Source: Rugamonas rubra (lineage in GTDB: Bacteria > Pseudomonadota > Gammaproteobacteria > Burkholderiales > Burkholderiaceae_D). From it: DNA of 64,000 bases. Position numbers and translations under genes: made by a program. The first letter of the stretch is position 1; the number at the start of each line of letters is the position of its first letter. This document shows, in pieces, positions 55,104 to 63,884 of the stretch. The stretch lies in assembly GCF_900114705.1 (NCBI RefSeq), contig NZ_FOTW01000008.1:1-64000 (forward strand), given 5' to 3'. Under the pieces are notes generated by a model. That model did no database searches, had not been told where the DNA came from, and worked only from the letters and a program-made list of their open reading frames with translations.

Positions 55104-56501
55104 CTAGCCCTTGGCGTTCGGCCGCGTCATGGCCAGCGGCACGATCCACTGCTCGAACTGCTGCTCGGTGACGAAGCCGAGCGCCAGCGCGGCCTGCTTC
55201 AAGGTCGTGCCTTCATGCTGCGCCCGCTTGGCGATCTGCGCCGCGCGGTCGTAGCCGATGTGCGGCGCCAGCGCCGTCACCAACATCAGGGAACGCTCCA
55301 TCAGCTCGCCGATACGCTCGCGGTTCGGCTCGATGCCGCGCGCGCAGTGGTGCTCGAAGCTGCGCATGCCGTCGGCCAGCAGGCGCGCGCTCTGCAGGAA
55401 GTTGTGCGCCATCAGCGGCTTGAACACGTTCAACTCGAAGTTGCCGGAGGCGCCGCCGAAGGTCAGCGCGACGTCGTTGCCGAACACCTGGCAGCACAGC
55501 ATGGTCAGCGCCTCGCACTGGGTCGGATTGACCTTGCCCGGCATGATGGAGCTGCCCGGCTCGTTCTCCGGGATGCTGATCTCGCCCAGGCCGGAACGCG
55601 GGCCGGAGGCCATCCAGCGCACGTCGTTGGCGATCTTCATCAGCGCCGCGCCCAGGGTCTTGAGGGCGCCGTGGGCCGACAGCAGCGCGTCGTGCGCGGC
55701 CAGGGCGGCGAACTTGTTGTCGGCGCTGCGGAAGGGCAGGCCGAGCGCGCGCTCGAGCTCGGCGGCGATGCGCGCGGCGAACTCGGGGTGGGCGTTCAGG
55801 CCGGTGCCGACGGCGGTGCCGCCGGCGGCCAGTTGCAGCACGCCGGGCAGGGCCTGCTCGATGGCCTGCTCGGCGAAGTCGAGCTGGGCGACGTAGCCGG
55901 AGAACTCCTGGCCCAGCGTCAGCGGGGTGGCGTCCTGCAGGTGGGTGCGGCCGATCTTGACGATATCGGCGAAGGCCTCGCTCTTGGCCGCCAGCGTGGC
56001 GCGCAGCTGGCGCAGCGCCGGCAGCACGGCCTGGCGCAGCGCCTGGGCGCAGGCGACGTAGACGGCGGTGGGGAAGATGTCGTTGGACGACTGGCCGCGG
56101 TTGACGTCGTCGTTCGGGTGCAACAGGCGGCTTTCGCCGCGCAGGCCGCCCATCAGCTCGGAGCCGCGGTTGGCCAGCACCTCGTTCATGTTCATATTGG
56201 TCTGCGTGCCGGAGCCGGTCTGCCACACGGCCAACGGGAACTCGCCGGCGTGCTTGCCGGCCAACACCTCGTCGGCGGCCAGGGTGATCGCCACCGCCTT
56301 CGGCCCGTCGAGCAGGCCGAGCTCCAAGTTGACGCGGGCGGCGGCGCGCTTGACGCTGGCCAGGGCGTGGATCAGCTCGGGCGGCATGCGTTCGGTGGAG
56401 ATGTGGAAGTGCTCCAGCGAGCGCTGGGTCTGCGCCCCCCACAGCTGCCCGGCGGGGACCTCGATGGGGCCAAAACTGTCGCGTTCGGTTCTGCTGCTCA
56501 T
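55104..56501 (-). CDS. fumC: Class II fumarate hydratase
   Basis: The 465-residue enzyme interconverts fumarate and malate without an iron-sulfur cluster. Signatures are [46 protein letters not shown] and the fumarase/aspartase signature [21 protein letters not shown] precedes the ATG at 56501; an upstream frame extension to 56534 has no ribosome site. Length is normal (E. coli 467). It is a single gene. Confidence 0.96.
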   Translation of the reverse strand: MSSRTERDSFGPIEVPAGQLWGAQTQRSLEHFHISTERMPPELIHALASVKRAAARVNLELGLLDGPKAVAITLAADEVLAGKHAGEFPLAVWQTGSGTQTNMNMNEVLANRGSELMGGLRGESRLLHPNDDVNRGQSSNDIFPTAVYVACAQALRQAVLPALRQLRATLAAKSEAFADIVKIGRTHLQDATPLTLGQEFSGYVAQLDFAEQAIEQALPGVLQLAAGGTAVGTGLNAHPEFAARIAAELERALGLPFRSADNKFAALAAHDALLSAHGALKTLGAALMKIANDVRWMASGPRSGLGEISIPENEPGSSIMPGKVNPTQCEALTMLCCQVFGNDVALTFGGASGNFELNVFKPLMAHNFLQSARLLADGMRSFEHHCARGIEPNRERIGELMERSLMLVTALAPHIGYDRAAQIAKRAQHEGTTLKQAALALGFVTEQQFEQWIVPLAMTRPNAKG

Positions 56502-56677
56502 GGCATTCCTTGCGGTGGGGGTGGTGTCGGCCATTTTAGCGCAGGGACAAGATTGATGTTTTTGTCACGACGAACGGATGGTGGCCGACAGCAATTATTT
56601 ACGGAGGGCTACAAAACGGCGATTTTCAGCCGTTATAGCTGATACACTTCAAGAATTCGCATCCAAGCGACCACGAC

Positions 56678-58072
56678 ATGCAGCGCAGACCACTTTTTTC
56701 GATGACCTCGCGCGCTGGCGCCTTCCTGTTGGCGGCACTGCTGTGCCCGTCCGTGCGGGCGGTCGAGCTGGGCGACATCACCGTGCGCTCCTATGTCGGC
56801 CAGCAATTGTCGGCCGACATCGAGCTGATTTCGCTGGCGCCCGACGAGGTGGCCGGCCTGCCGGTGCGGCTGGCGCTGCCCGACGTGTTCAGCGGCGCCA
56901 ACATCCGCATGAACCCCGCGCTGGGCACGGTGCGCATGTCGGTGGTGCGGCGCGACCAGCGCCAGTTCCTCCACGTCACCACCTTGCAGGCGGTCGACGC
57001 CAACTACATCCACCTGTTCCTCGAACTGGGCACGCCCGGCCGCCAGGTGGTGCGCGCCGCCACCGTCTGGCTGCAGCCCGATCCCCATCCGCTGCCGCCG
57101 CCGACGTCGGCCTATGCAGCTCCGGCACCGGCGCCGGCGCCGCTGTCGGCGCGCGCCTCCCTGGCGCCCGGCGAGGAGCTGGACGAGTTGCCGCCGCCGC
57201 GCATGGCGCCACGTCCGCCGGCCGGCGGCGTTGCCCGCCACCCGGCCGCGTCTGCCGTCGCGCCCGCGCCTGCGCCCGCCGTGGCCGCCCGTCGTCGCGC
57301 CACCGCCACCACTGCCGCCGATGCCGCCGCCAAGCCGATGCCGCCGCCCATGCGCCAGGACGCCGGCGCAGCGGCCTGCGTGGCGAAGCCGGCCGGCCTG
57401 AGCGCCAAGGAGTGCGTCGCCCTGGATTATCGCAATGCCAGCTTGTCGACCAAGTTGGTCGAGTTGGAGGACAAGGTCAAGGTGCTGCAACACGCGCTGG
57501 AGTCGCCGCCGGGCGCCGGCAAGACGCCGCCGCCCATAACGCCGGCGCGGCCGCCTGCCGCCGGTGCCGCCACGGCCGGAGCCGGCCATGCCGCCGCGCC
57601 GGCCGCCGCGCCGGCCGCCGCCCTGGTGGCGCCGCACGCCGAGTCGGCGCCGCCTGGCGCGCCGGGCTCGCATGCCGACACTGCGGCGCAGGCCACGGCC
57701 GCGCCGCACGCCGCCGCAAGCACGTCGGCGGCCTCGACGGCAACGGGCGCAGCGACGGACGCGCACGCCGCGCCGCCGCCCATCGTGGCCGCCCCGGCCG
57801 CCAAGCGTCTGCCCAAACTCAAATACAGCGACAAGAAGGAAAAGCCGCCCGAGCCGGCCGTCAACACCGGCCTGCTGGCCGCCGCCGGCGCCGCCGCGCT
57901 GCTGCTGGCGCTGGGTTTGTTGTGGTACCTGCGGCGCCGCCGCAAGGCCGCCGGCATGGGCAGCGCGCCGCTGAAGATCTGGCAGGGCTGGCGCAAGAAG
58001 AAGCCGGTCGAGGCGGAGCAGCCCTTGCCGGAGGTGATGCCGGAAGAGTTGCTGGAGCAGGAAAAATCATAA
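56678..58072 (+). CDS. FimV-like (FimV/HubP N-terminal domain) protein
   Basis: The 464-residue protein starts with a signal peptide and then the FimV N-terminal domain: AVELGDITVRSYVGQQLSADIELISLAPDE (in outline, about 28-57) and FLHVTTLQAVDANYIHLFLEL. This is followed by a long Pro/Ala-rich region, a short coiled coil (LSTKLVELEDKVKVLQHALE), a second Ala-rich linker, a membrane helix near residues 405-425 with RRRRK after it, and an acidic tail. FimV/HubP organise polar machinery, type IV pili and chemotaxis. It lacks LysM and TPR modules of full-length FimV, so it is a short form. Confidence 0.82.
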   Translation: MQRRPLFSMTSRAGAFLLAALLCPSVRAVELGDITVRSYVGQQLSADIELISLAPDEVAGLPVRLALPDVFSGANIRMNPALGTVRMSVVRRDQRQFLHVTTLQAVDANYIHLFLELGTPGRQVVRAATVWLQPDPHPLPPPTSAYAAPAPAPAPLSARASLAPGEELDELPPPRMAPRPPAGGVARHPAASAVAPAPAPAVAARRRATATTAADAAAKPMPPPMRQDAGAAACVAKPAGLSAKECVALDYRNASLSTKLVELEDKVKVLQHALESPPGAGKTPPPITPARPPAAGAATAGAGHAAAPAAAPAAALVAPHAESAPPGAPGSHADTAAQATAAPHAAASTSAASTATGAATDAHAAPPPIVAAPAAKRLPKLKYSDKKEKPPEPAVNTGLLAAAGAAALLLALGLLWYLRRRRKAAGMGSAPLKIWQGWRKKKPVEAEQPLPEVMPEELLEQEKS

Positions 58073-58096
58073 AGTCAATAAGCATTTTGAACAGGC

Positions 58097-58126
58097 TCGA
58101 CAATTTTCAAAAATGTAGGTTATACT
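58097..58126 (+). promoter_or_regulatory. Promoter of the 6S RNA gene
   Basis: TCGACA (58097-58102), an 18-base spacer and TATACT (58121-58126) place a start site near 58133, exactly where the folded RNA begins. Confidence 0.75.
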
Positions 58127-58132
58127 AACTCC

Positions 58133-58325
58133 GTGCTCTTAGCAGTACGAACAGGCCCTGGTCCGGCGCAGCCACCAACGATAGTGTGGCGCGGCAATTG
58201 GAATGAGCGTTGAAGAAACGACTTGGCCTGGAAGCGGTTTGCGATGCCGACAATGCGCTCGCGAACGCCGGATGCAACCGGCGACGAGGCGACACCAGGA
58301 GATACCTGGTGTTCGCTCTCCAGAA
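58133..58325 (+). ncRNA. ssrS: 6S RNA
   Basis: The roughly 190 bases between the promoter and the aminotransferase gene fold like 6S RNA. CGAACA (58148-58153) closes with TGTTCG (58310-58315). TCCGGCG (58162-58168) pairs with CGCCGGA (58266-58272) as the apical stem, and a local hairpin CACCAGG/CCTGGTG (58293-58311) sits on the 3' strand of the central bubble, as in E. coli 6S. The stretch GTGTGGCGC...TTGG..TGAGC resembles the E. coli sequence. 6S RNA binds sigma-70 RNA polymerase through a promoter-like bubble. The 3' end is uncertain (a run of nine C's follows at 58328-58336). Confidence 0.72.
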
Positions 58326-58420
58326 TTCCCCCCCCCAAGTGATCGTCAGTGCGGCCCACCCGGCCGCACAAGGCTCAATGGTGCCCGCGCCGCAGGCGTG
58401 ACCCATTTTGAAAGAGCCCC

Positions 58421-59641
58421 ATGACAGCAGCAGACTCCCCATCTCAGCAATACCAGGCTTTCAAGCAACTCGGCCTGAAACTCGACATGTCGCGCGGCAA
58501 GCCCGCGCCGGAACAGCTCGACCTGTCCAACGCGCTGATGGAAGCGCTGCCCGGCTACAAGGCGGCCGACGGCACCGACGCGCGCAACTACGGCGGCACC
58601 GTCGGCCTGCCGGAGGCGCGCGCGCTGTTCGGCGAGCTGCTCGGCGTGCCGGCCGCGCAAGTGGTGGTCGACAGCAGCGCCAGCCTGTCGCTGATGCACG
58701 ACGTCATCGTCTACAGCCTGCTGTCCGGCGTGCCCGGCCACGCGCCGTGGATCGCCCAGCAGCCCATCACCTTCCTCTGCCCGGTGCCCGGCTATGACCG
58801 CCACTTCGCCATCTGCGAGGCGCGCGGCATCAAGATGATCAACATCCCGATGACCGAGCAGGGACCGGACATGGACCTGGTCGAACGCCTGGTGGCGGCC
58901 GACGCCAGCATCAAGGGCATGTGGTGCGTGCCGAAGTACAGCAACCCGGGTGGCGTGGTGTTCTCGGACGAGGTGGTGCGCCGCCTGGCCGCGATGCGGA
59001 CGGCGGCGCCGGACTTCCGCCTGCTGTGGGACGACGCCTACCGCTTCCACCATCTGGGTGAAGAGAAGCGCGCCTGCGCCAGCATCCTCGACGCCTGCGC
59101 CGCCGCCGGCAACCCGGACCGCGCCATCGTCTTCGCCTCCAGCTCGAAGATTAGCTGGGCCGGCTCCGGCGTCGCCGCCCTGGCCGCCTCGCCGGCCAAC
59201 ATCGCCTGGTGGACCGGCCATTCCGGCATCCGCAGCATCGGCCCGGACAAAATCAACCAGCTGCGCCATGTGCGCCTGCTGAAGGACAGCGCCACCGTGG
59301 AGGCGCTGATGGAGCGCCACCGCCTGCTGCTCAAGCCGAAGTTCGACGCCGTGCTGGCGCAGTTCGAGCGCCTGCTGGGCAAGGTCGACGGCGTCAGCTG
59401 GACCCGTCCCGACGGCGGCTACTTCATCGACCTGGTGACGCCGAACGGCATGGCCAAGCGCACCGTCGCGCTGGCCAAGGAGGCCGGCATCACGCTGACC
59501 CCGGCCGGCGCCGCCTACCCCTACGGCCGCGACCCGGACGACAGCCACATCCGCATCGCGCCGAGCTTCCCCTCGCTCGACGAGATCACCAAGGCGGCCG
59601 AGGGCATCGCCCTGGCGCTGCTGACGGCCATCGCCGAGTAA
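58421..59641 (+). CDS. Aminotransferase class I/II, aspartate aminotransferase-like (subgroup Ic)
   Basis: The 406-residue PLP enzyme matches a bacterial subgroup annotated as aspartate aminotransferase-like. Key residues are Lys243 (SSSKISWAGSG), which binds PLP, and Asp204/Tyr207 (WDDAYRFH). YGGTVGLPEARALFGELLG, CPVPGYDRHF and RPDGGYFIDL are typical. The amino donor and acceptor cannot be told from sequence. It lies about 95 bases after the 6S RNA gene; read-through of the RNA promoter could contribute to expression. Confidence 0.9.
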   Translation: MTAADSPSQQYQAFKQLGLKLDMSRGKPAPEQLDLSNALMEALPGYKAADGTDARNYGGTVGLPEARALFGELLGVPAAQVVVDSSASLSLMHDVIVYSLLSGVPGHAPWIAQQPITFLCPVPGYDRHFAICEARGIKMINIPMTEQGPDMDLVERLVAADASIKGMWCVPKYSNPGGVVFSDEVVRRLAAMRTAAPDFRLLWDDAYRFHHLGEEKRACASILDACAAAGNPDRAIVFASSSKISWAGSGVAALAASPANIAWWTGHSGIRSIGPDKINQLRHVRLLKDSATVEALMERHRLLLKPKFDAVLAQFERLLGKVDGVSWTRPDGGYFIDLVTPNGMAKRTVALAKEAGITLTPAGAAYPYGRDPDDSHIRIAPSFPSLDEITKAAEGIALALLTAIAE

Positions 59642-59716
59642 AGAAGGGGCGGGGGGCGCGGCGCTGCCGCGTCCGCCGCCGCCAGGCCGCATCCCGGCAT
59701 GCCTGTCCCAGAAACG

Positions 59717-59740
59717 AAAAAAGCGCCCGAGGGCGCTTTT
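59717..59740. terminator. Bidirectional terminator between aminotransferase gene and fliT
   Basis: AAAAGCGCCC (59719-59728) and GGGCGCTTTT (59731-59740) form a compact stem with A/T ends. It lies between the convergent genes. Confidence 0.85.
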
Positions 59741-59759
59741 CTATTGGGCGGACGGCGTC

Positions 59760-60041
59760 TTACTGACGCTGCGACAGGCCGGGAACCTGGTTCATCCAAG
59801 GCTCGGTGACGTCGCGGATGGCGCGGTCGTTGGCGAGGATTTGTTTCAGCAGGTCGATCTTGCGCAGGCGCGGCGCGCCGCTCAGGGCGGGTACGCCGGC
59901 GGCGGCACCGCGTGCCTCGGAGGCGCACTGGCCTTCCAGCTGGCGCAGGCCGTCCCAATCGCTCATGCGGGCAGCCGCCACCATCTGATTGCTCAGGCCG
60001 GCTATATTTTCGTACATCGACAACACTTCGGTGGAGGTCAT
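59760..60041 (-). CDS. fliT: FliT-like flagellar chaperone
   Basis: The 93-residue helical protein has FliT sequence: MTSTEVLSMYENIAGLSNQMVAAARMSDWDGLRQLEGQCA at the N-terminus and KIDLLKQILANDRAIRDVTEPWM at the C-terminus (both in outline). FliT binds FliD, the filament cap, and in Salmonella also FlhDC. No flagellar genes flank it here; in many relatives fliT lies beside fliD-fliS, so this copy may be a paralogue placed apart. Start at ATG 60041. Confidence 0.85.
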   Translation of the reverse strand: MTSTEVLSMYENIAGLSNQMVAAARMSDWDGLRQLEGQCASEARGAAAGVPALSGAPRLRKIDLLKQILANDRAIRDVTEPWMNQVPGLSQRQ

Positions 60042-60200
60042 GAGCGCACCCTGGAAAATGGAAAAAGACTACTGCCTGTCCAGATTAACGACGTGCATTT
60101 GGGAAACTTGAGGGCTACTTTGAAATTAATTCAGATATTTTCGAAAATAATCACCAAAAGCCGGTAAGGATGAGGGTAAATGCTGTCGAAAAAGCAAAAA

Positions 60201-60232
60201 AGGCCGGACACGCAGCGTTGCGTGTCCGGCCT
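60201..60232 (-). terminator. Terminator downstream of the HDOD gene
   Basis: AGGCCGGACACGCA (60201-60214), loop GCGT and TGCGTGTCCGGCCT (60219-60232) form a 14-bp perfect stem; on the minus strand it continues into TTTTTTGCTTTTT. Confidence 0.92.
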
Positions 60233-60256
60233 CCGTCGCCGCCAAGGGCGGAAAGC

Positions 60257-61081
60257 TTAGCGCACCAGGTCTTCCAAACCGGCGCTCAGTTCGTCCGGCG
60301 ACGGCATCTTGTCGACCAGCGCGTTCGGCGCCAGGCCGAGGGCGTCGGCGATCTCGGTCGGGTAGCAGGAGGCGATTTCCTCTTCCGTCAGCTTGCCGTC
60401 CTCGACGCGGGCGCGCCAGGCCGCCAGGTGCACCACGGCGGCCAGGCGGTTGACTTCCGGCGTCAGCGGGTTGGGGAAGGCGCTGATGGTTTCCGAGAAG
60501 GAGGCCGGGAACTTCCAGCGGCGCGCCAGCTCGGCGCCGACGTCGGCGAAGCTGTAGCCAAAGGAGCTCATCTCGGCGTCGATGCGGCGCGAGTCGAGCG
60601 GACCGGCGACCTTGTCGAGCGCCATCGCCTGTTCCGGCATCGCCGAGTGGATCACCAGCTGGCCGATCGAATGCATCATGCCGATGGTGAAGGCCAGGTC
60701 GGTGTTCTCGCCGCACTGCTTGGCGATCCACTTGGCCGAGACGGCGGTGTGCAGGCTGTAGCGCCAGAATTGTTTTAAATCAAGGCCGGGCACGGTCTTG
60801 AAGCCGCTTACCAGGCCCGAGCTGATGACCAGCGTGCGCACGGTGACGAAACCGAGCATCAGTACGGCGTCCTCGACGGTGCCGATGGAGCGCGAGACAT
60901 GGTAGTAGGCCGAGTTGGCCAGGCGCAGCAGTTTGGCGCTCAGCACCGGATCCGTCGACAATTTCTTCGCGATCTCCTCGGTGGAAACGCTGGCCTTGTC
61001 AAAGCTGCTGATCAGCTCCTCGACGACCTTGGGAGCGGTGGGCAACGCAGTTGGATTCTGGAACAGTGCATCAAGTTTCAT
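60257..61081 (-). CDS. HDOD-domain protein
   Basis: A 274-residue protein made of an HDOD domain: LPTAPKVVEELISSFDKASVSTEEIAKKLSTDPVLSAKLLRLANSAYY (in outline) and GTVEDAVLMLGFVTVRTLVIS. HDOD domains resemble HD phosphohydrolases but lack the metal-binding HD pair; here TIGMMHSIGQLVIH keeps a His but has SIG in place of DIG, so no metal site is expected. Such proteins act in signalling and regulation. AGGAG precedes the ATG at 61081. No receiver domain is attached. Confidence 0.9.
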   Translation of the reverse strand: MKLDALFQNPTALPTAPKVVEELISSFDKASVSTEEIAKKLSTDPVLSAKLLRLANSAYYHVSRSIGTVEDAVLMLGFVTVRTLVISSGLVSGFKTVPGLDLKQFWRYSLHTAVSAKWIAKQCGENTDLAFTIGMMHSIGQLVIHSAMPEQAMALDKVAGPLDSRRIDAEMSSFGYSFADVGAELARRWKFPASFSETISAFPNPLTPEVNRLAAVVHLAAWRARVEDGKLTEEEIASCYPTEIADALGLAPNALVDKMPSPDELSAGLEDLVR

Positions 61082-61274
61082 ATTTTTCTCCTCATAGGAA
61101 TTCGCGTTGCTACCGGTGAACTATATAACCATTCCCAGAAGGAAAAAAGGAATTTTGCTGCCGCAGCGTATCTTTTCAAGTGCTGCCGCGACGGCGCCGC
61201 GCTTGTTGCTGTCATTTCGCTATCTATTCCGCCAAATCCGCAGTTCGTCGCAGCGCGGCTGACACGCCGCGCTG

Positions 61275-61499
61275 GTGGCGGACACCAACAGCCGCATCGT
61301 CAGGCTGATCGAGGGCGTCGCCGCCGACCCGGCCGCCAGCGCCGAGGCGAAGAAGGTCGCCGCCCTCGACGCCTTCCGCGCCACGCAGCGCGGGCAGCCG
61401 GAACCGGCCGACGCCGACCGCCAGTTCTTCACCGGCCCAGAAGCTGTACTTGGCGCCGAAGGACCGCGTGCGCGTCTGGTAGCGGCTCTGGTAAAGTAG
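61275..61499 (+). pseudogene. Short frame with probable frameshift, unknown family
   Basis: A GTG-started frame of 74 residues (ADTNSRIVRLIEGVAADPAASA at the start) of no known family. At about 61437 the reading changes character; a +2 shift would give QKLYLAPKDRVRVW and a stop, which looks more like a protein end. It may be the broken 3' part of an unrecognised gene. No ribosome site is seen. It could also be non-coding sequence. Confidence 0.35.
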
Positions 61500-61545
61500 C
61501 GCGACTGGCGGCGCGCATCGCGGCGCCGCCTTCGCGAGAGCAAGC

Positions 61546-62181
61546 ATGCCCGACCACGACCAGACGCCGATCGAACAGATCACCCAGCTAACCTTGCAGC
61601 ACTACGAGCGCAGCGCCGAGCAGTTCTTCGCCGGCACCATCGACCACGACGTCCGCCAGAACATCGCCGCGCTGCTCGACGCCATCGAGGCGCCGGCGCC
61701 GTTCCACCTCCTCGACCTGGGCTGCGGACCCGGCCGCGATTTAAAAACCTTCGCCGCGCTGGGCCACCACGCCGTCGGCGTCGACGGCTCGGCCCGCTTC
61801 GTCGAGATGGCGCGCGCCTTCAGCGGCTGCGAGGTGTGGCAGCAGGACTTCGTCAAACTCGATCTGCCGGCGCAGCGCTACGACGGCGTGTTCGCCAACG
61901 CCTCGCTGTTCCACGTGCCGGCGGCGGCGCTGCCGCAGGTGCTGCTCGATCTGCGCGCCTGCCTGAAGCCGGGCGGCGTGCTGTTCAGCTCCAACCCGCG
62001 CGGCGACAACCGCGAGGGCTGGAACGGGCCGCGCTACGGCAGCTACCACGACTGGCCGGCCTGGCAGGCCTTCATGGTAGCGGCCGGCTTCCTGCCGCTG
62101 AGCCACTACTACCGGCCGCCGGGGCTGCCGCGCGAGCAGCAGCCGTGGCTGGCCAGCGTCTGGCGCAAACCCGCCGAATAA
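61546..62181 (+). CDS. Class I SAM-dependent methyltransferase
   Basis: The 211-residue protein has motif I LLDLGCGPGRD (55-65), GVDGSARFVEMAR for motif II, and CLKPGGVLFSSNPRGDNREGW as the later motifs. The Cys/Gly/Pro arrangement is typical of small-molecule methyltransferases (Methyltransf_11/25). Substrate cannot be told. AGAGCAAGC precedes the ATG. It is a single gene, 120 bases before csbD. Confidence 0.9.
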   Translation: MPDHDQTPIEQITQLTLQHYERSAEQFFAGTIDHDVRQNIAALLDAIEAPAPFHLLDLGCGPGRDLKTFAALGHHAVGVDGSARFVEMARAFSGCEVWQQDFVKLDLPAQRYDGVFANASLFHVPAAALPQVLLDLRACLKPGGVLFSSNPRGDNREGWNGPRYGSYHDWPAWQAFMVAAGFLPLSHYYRPPGLPREQQPWLASVWRKPAE

Positions 62182-62302
62182 ACAATGTTGACGCTCCGTT
62201 CGCGAACGCACGGAAGGCCGCGTCCGTCTTCCCTATGATGGTTTCAAGCGCACGGCACAGGCCGTGTACTCAGCTGTTTAACCCATCATCAAGGAGTTCA
62301 CC

Positions 62303-62488
62303 ATGAACAAGGATCAAGTTAAAGGCACCGCGAAAGACATCGGCGGCAAAATCCAGGAAGAGGCCGGCAAACTGGTCGGTAGTTCGGAACAACAGGCCAA
62401 GGGCCTGAACCAGCAAGCGGAAGGCAAGCTGCAAAAAGGCTTGGGCGATGCCAAGGAAGCGGTCAAGAACGTGATCGACAAGATCTGA
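62303..62488 (+). CDS. CsbD-family stress-response protein
   Basis: The 61-residue hydrophilic protein has the CsbD pattern MNKDQVKGTAKDIGGKIQEEAGKLVGS and AEGKLQKGLGDAKEAVKNVIDKI. CsbD homologues are induced in general stress and have no known biochemical role. AAGGAG lies seven bases before the ATG. It is followed by a strong hairpin. Probably monocistronic and highly expressed. Confidence 0.92.
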   Translation: MNKDQVKGTAKDIGGKIQEEAGKLVGSSEQQAKGLNQQAEGKLQKGLGDAKEAVKNVIDKI

Positions 62489-62530
62489 TTGTGCCCGTCG
62501 CCCGTCGCTGATTGCGGCGGGCCGACAATG

Positions 62531-62560
62531 AAAAACAGCCGCGTGACCGCGGCTGTTTTT
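62531..62560. terminator. Bidirectional terminator between csbD and hcp
   Basis: AAAAACAGCCGCG (62531-62543), loop TGAC, CGCGGCTGTTTTT (62548-62560): a perfect 13-bp stem with A/T ends. Confidence 0.93.
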
Positions 62561-62599
62561 GCGTGCGCGGCCGCTGCTGCCGGCCGGCGCGGCGCGGCC

Positions 62600-63094
62600 T
62601 CACGCGGCGATGCGGTTGGTCGACAAGTCCCAGCCGCCGGCCGTGTTGCCGCCGGCGCCGCCGGTGATTTTCTGCTGCGTGTAGCGCCACTTGACCTTGG
62701 AGAATTTGAGGGAGACGTCCTCGGCCAGGATGTCGCCCTCGGCCACGCTGGGCGAGACCGCGCCGATCAGCACGTTCTCCAGTTCGATCTCGTAGTACTT
62801 GACGCGCTCGCCCTGGCCGTCGGCGCGCATGAATTCGATGCGCGCCTTGGGGATGGTCTTGCCGGCGGCGCAGGTTTGCAGCAGCACCGGCGAGGCCAGG
62901 TCGGCCAGCTTGTGCAGCACGATGTCCTGGTGCTCGCAGCGTTCGGCGGTGTGGCCGCCGCCGGTCGAAGCGGTGGCCGACTTGGGCTGGCTGACGCCCC
63001 AGTTGACCGATTTGCATTCGATCCAATCCTTGTGCTTGTCGTCGGCGGATTCGCCGCGAATACCGTCGATGTGCAGATAAACGTCGATAGCCAT
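62600..63094 (-). CDS. hcp: Hcp family type VI secretion tube protein
   Basis: The 164-residue protein starts MAIDVYLHIDGIRGESADDKH after a perfect AGGAGG. It contains KDWIECKSVNWGVSQP, CEHQDIVLHKLADLASPVLL and the C-terminal YTQQKITGGAGGN, all Hcp1 features. Hcp hexamers form the inner tube of the type VI secretion system and are exported. No other type VI genes are within the window, so this is a separate hcp copy; orphan hcp genes are common. Confidence 0.95.
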   Translation of the reverse strand: MAIDVYLHIDGIRGESADDKHKDWIECKSVNWGVSQPKSATASTGGGHTAERCEHQDIVLHKLADLASPVLLQTCAAGKTIPKARIEFMRADGQGERVKYYEIELENVLIGAVSPSVAEGDILAEDVSLKFSKVKWRYTQQKITGGAGGNTAGGWDLSTNRIAA

Positions 63095-63224
63095 AATTCC
63101 TCCTGGAATCAATCATTAACGGAGCGGAAGTGCTCCGCAGCGGGCATTATCGAACGCTGAGCAAAATGCTAATTTGTGGTCGCGCAAACAAGGCAGAGAA
63201 CGCCTGAGGTCGCGGGATAACTGC

Positions 63225-63656
63225 TTATGGTTCCTCGGCAAGGCTCTTGGCTTTCTTGGGCCGTCCGCCGAGTTTTCCATTGTTGCGCGCTGCGGCCGTC
63301 TTTGCCGGAGACGACGATTTTCCACCCGAGCGGCCGTTCTGCGCCGCCATCCAGTTGCGCGAACCGAGGAAACCTTCCAGCAAGGCGGGAATGTAAACAT
63401 CCGCGTCGATTTTTGGAAAGCGGACACCGAGGCCCGACGGGCTGATTTCGGCCTCGACGAGATCGGCGACCCGTGCGTTCTCGAAACCCTGGACATCGCG
63501 AGGGAGGAAAGTAATGTTCAAGCCGCTGTTGAGCGAAATCACGATCCGTGCGGTGCGGCGGTCAAAGCGCGCCGCGATGGCGGTGGGATATGCCGCCTTT
63601 TTCTCGGCGCCGCGACGATTCGCCGCGACAAGTTCAGCATCAGTAATGAGGTCCAT
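63225..63656 (-). CDS. DUF2442 protein with a basic C-terminal extension
   Basis: The 143-residue protein starts at ATG 63656 after GGAGG. The DUF2442 core, about residues 25-105, includes FDRRTARIVISLNSGLNITF, PSGLGVRFPKIDADVYIPALLEGFLG and NWMA. The tail (about 110-143) is rich in Gly, Ser and Lys and ends NNGKLGGRPKKAKSLAEEP, with an AT-hook-like GRPKK, which may bind nucleic acid. Such genes often pair with DUF4160 genes in toxin-antitoxin-like arrangements; no DUF4160 partner could be found upstream. Confidence 0.82.
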   Translation of the reverse strand: MDLITDAELVAANRRGAEKKAAYPTAIAARFDRRTARIVISLNSGLNITFLPRDVQGFENARVADLVEAEISPSGLGVRFPKIDADVYIPALLEGFLGSRNWMAAQNGRSGGKSSSPAKTAAARNNGKLGGRPKKAKSLAEEP

Positions 63657-63776
63657 GAATTTTCCTCCATTCGGGCCGCTAAGCCGATTGTCAATCCGTT
63701 TGCCAGCGGATTCGAATAGATCAAAAAAATGGTTCTTCACGGATTAGCGGGGTGCGGACCTTACCCCGTAAGCAAA

Positions 63777-63806
63777 GGGGTCTGACCCCGTACGGGGTCA
63801 GACCCC
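63777..63806. repeat. 30-bp perfect palindrome of the GGGTCAGACCC repeat family
   Basis: GGGGTCTGACCCCGT is followed by its exact complement, making a 30-base palindrome beside the S9 peptidase terminator. It is the longest perfect member of this family in the window. Confidence 0.85.
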
Positions 63807-63832
63807 GTGGCGTATCGGGGTGTGGGGTAAAA

Positions 63833-63855
63833 AAGCCCGCCATGAAGGCGGGCTT
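63833..63855 (-). terminator. Terminator of the S9 peptidase gene
   Basis: AAGCCCGCC (63833-63841), loop ATGAA, GGCGGGCTT (63847-63855). On the minus strand it is followed by a T-run (63834-63829). Confidence 0.9.
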
Positions 63856-63884
63856 GTGCTGGCGGGCAGCGTCGCCGGCCGGGC

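Noticed and set aside
58133-58420. Riboswitch leader of the aminotransferase gene
   Set aside because: The fold and sequence fit 6S RNA better, and no known riboswitch core was recognised.
63657-63760. DUF4160 gene upstream of the DUF2442 gene
   Set aside because: No frame in this stretch shows a DUF4160 pattern, and the space is too short.
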